Below are positions 34,922-35,198 of a stretch of 35,198 nucleotides of DNA, piece after piece. The stretch is taken from NCBI GenBank assembly GCA_029552125.1, contig JAKPEE010000034.1, forward strand, positions 1-35,198, in the 5' to 3' direction. The position numbers were made by a program, and so were the translations under genes. Source of the DNA: Bacillota bacterium. GTDB lineage: Bacteria; Bacillota; Dethiobacteria; DTU022. The notes below the pieces were generated by a model. That model ran no database searches. It was given only the letters and a program-made list of their open reading frames with translations, and was not told the origin of the DNA. Within the stretch, counting starts at the first letter, position 1. Every line of letters starts with the position of its first letter.

Positions 34922-35198
34922 ACCGGCGGGCACCAGGCAGGAAGAGCCGTCTTTTAAAATCCACTCCTGCCAGTGTTCAGCAGGCAGCTTCGATTCCCTC
35001 CTTCGAAGCATGAACAGTTTGTTACTATTTCCCTTAAAATCTATAATTTCTGCTCAACCGTAAATTCCCAAAGTAAGTTCTACAGTGAGAAGCCAGTTGC
35101 GATAACACTGAAAAATCAATGGATTTAAGTATGAGAAATATTGAGCAAGAAATCATTAGAGGTGAAAACTGGCCTTAAAATGGCTAAGAGTTGCTAAA
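34922..35198. other. Window end without a recognisable gene
   Basis: About 277 bp downstream of the toxin gene contain no supported gene. A short plus frame starting MRNIEQEIIRGENWP near 35130 stops after 15 codons; it could be a decayed start of a downstream gene. No clear terminator for the toxin operon is visible. Confidence 0.4.

Noticed and set aside
35130-35178. Start of a new plus-strand gene at the right edge
   Set aside because: The frame stops after 15 codons and no other frame continues to the window end with a start signal.
1-35198. CRISPR arrays, tRNA or rRNA genes
   Set aside because: No regularly spaced repeats and no tRNA-like cloverleaf or rRNA sequence noticed on reading; the only direct repeats are the four units at the left edge.

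Overview
The window looks like an accessory, rearrangement-rich stretch of a Bacillota (clostridial) chromosome. That placement is inferred from strong GGAGG-type ribosome binding sites, lipobox lipoproteins, a TPM-domain/zinc-ribbon gene pair and a HEPN-MNT toxin module of clostridial style. No rRNA, tRNA or CRISPR array is visible. Almost every gene lies on the minus strand; only the toxin-antitoxin pair at the right edge is on plus.

Region 1 (1-14.2 kb) is a patchwork. It holds housekeeping-like genes: an IlvD/Edd dehydratase, an ADP-ribosylglycohydrolase, a zinc-ribbon/TPM membrane pair, two lipoproteins, a DUF2726 protein and a WYL regulator broken by an in-frame TAG. Between them lie decaying partial copies of the same genes. 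The flavodoxin gene is duplicated. The 3' end of the ADP-ribosylglycohydrolase gene, its 5' end, two parts of the DUF2726 gene and a piece of the WYL gene each recur as short fragments. The same 22-bp repeat, probably an insertion-sequence end, occurs at the left edge and in inverted orientation at 13.98 kb, where it truncates a NucS-like nuclease gene beside a helicase remnant.

Region 2 (14.2-27.2 kb) is a defence island read entirely on the minus strand. It starts with a Type III restriction-modification pair: Res, with a one-base frameshift, and Mod, with a strikingly AT-rich recognition domain. Next come a Mrr-like endonuclease fold protein, a NucS/DUF91-like nuclease, a large uncharacterised protein, and a tight three-gene unit of a DUF4338 (DruA-like) protein, a NurA-domain nuclease and a HerA-type ATPase. 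The last three probably act together on DNA. The combination is the best candidate here for a poorly described anti-phage system.

Region 3 (27.2-33.9 kb) carries a Uma2-family nuclease-fold protein followed by a clean terminator, and a PfpI-family remnant. It also has a cell-surface cluster: a DUF6273/Ig-like secreted protein, a tiny single-pass membrane peptide, and a long 15-residue-repeat protein with a membrane tail. The repeat protein is interrupted by an in-frame TAG and by a two-base insertion. A DUF2442-like gene with another two-base insertion and a long palindrome lies just beyond.

Region 4 (34.0-35.2 kb) is a MntA/HepT (MNT-HEPN) toxin-antitoxin operon with its own extended -10 promoter. 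The broken genes reflect either real decay or consensus errors; the sequence alone cannot tell which. All family names rest on reading motifs and remembered family signatures, without database searches.
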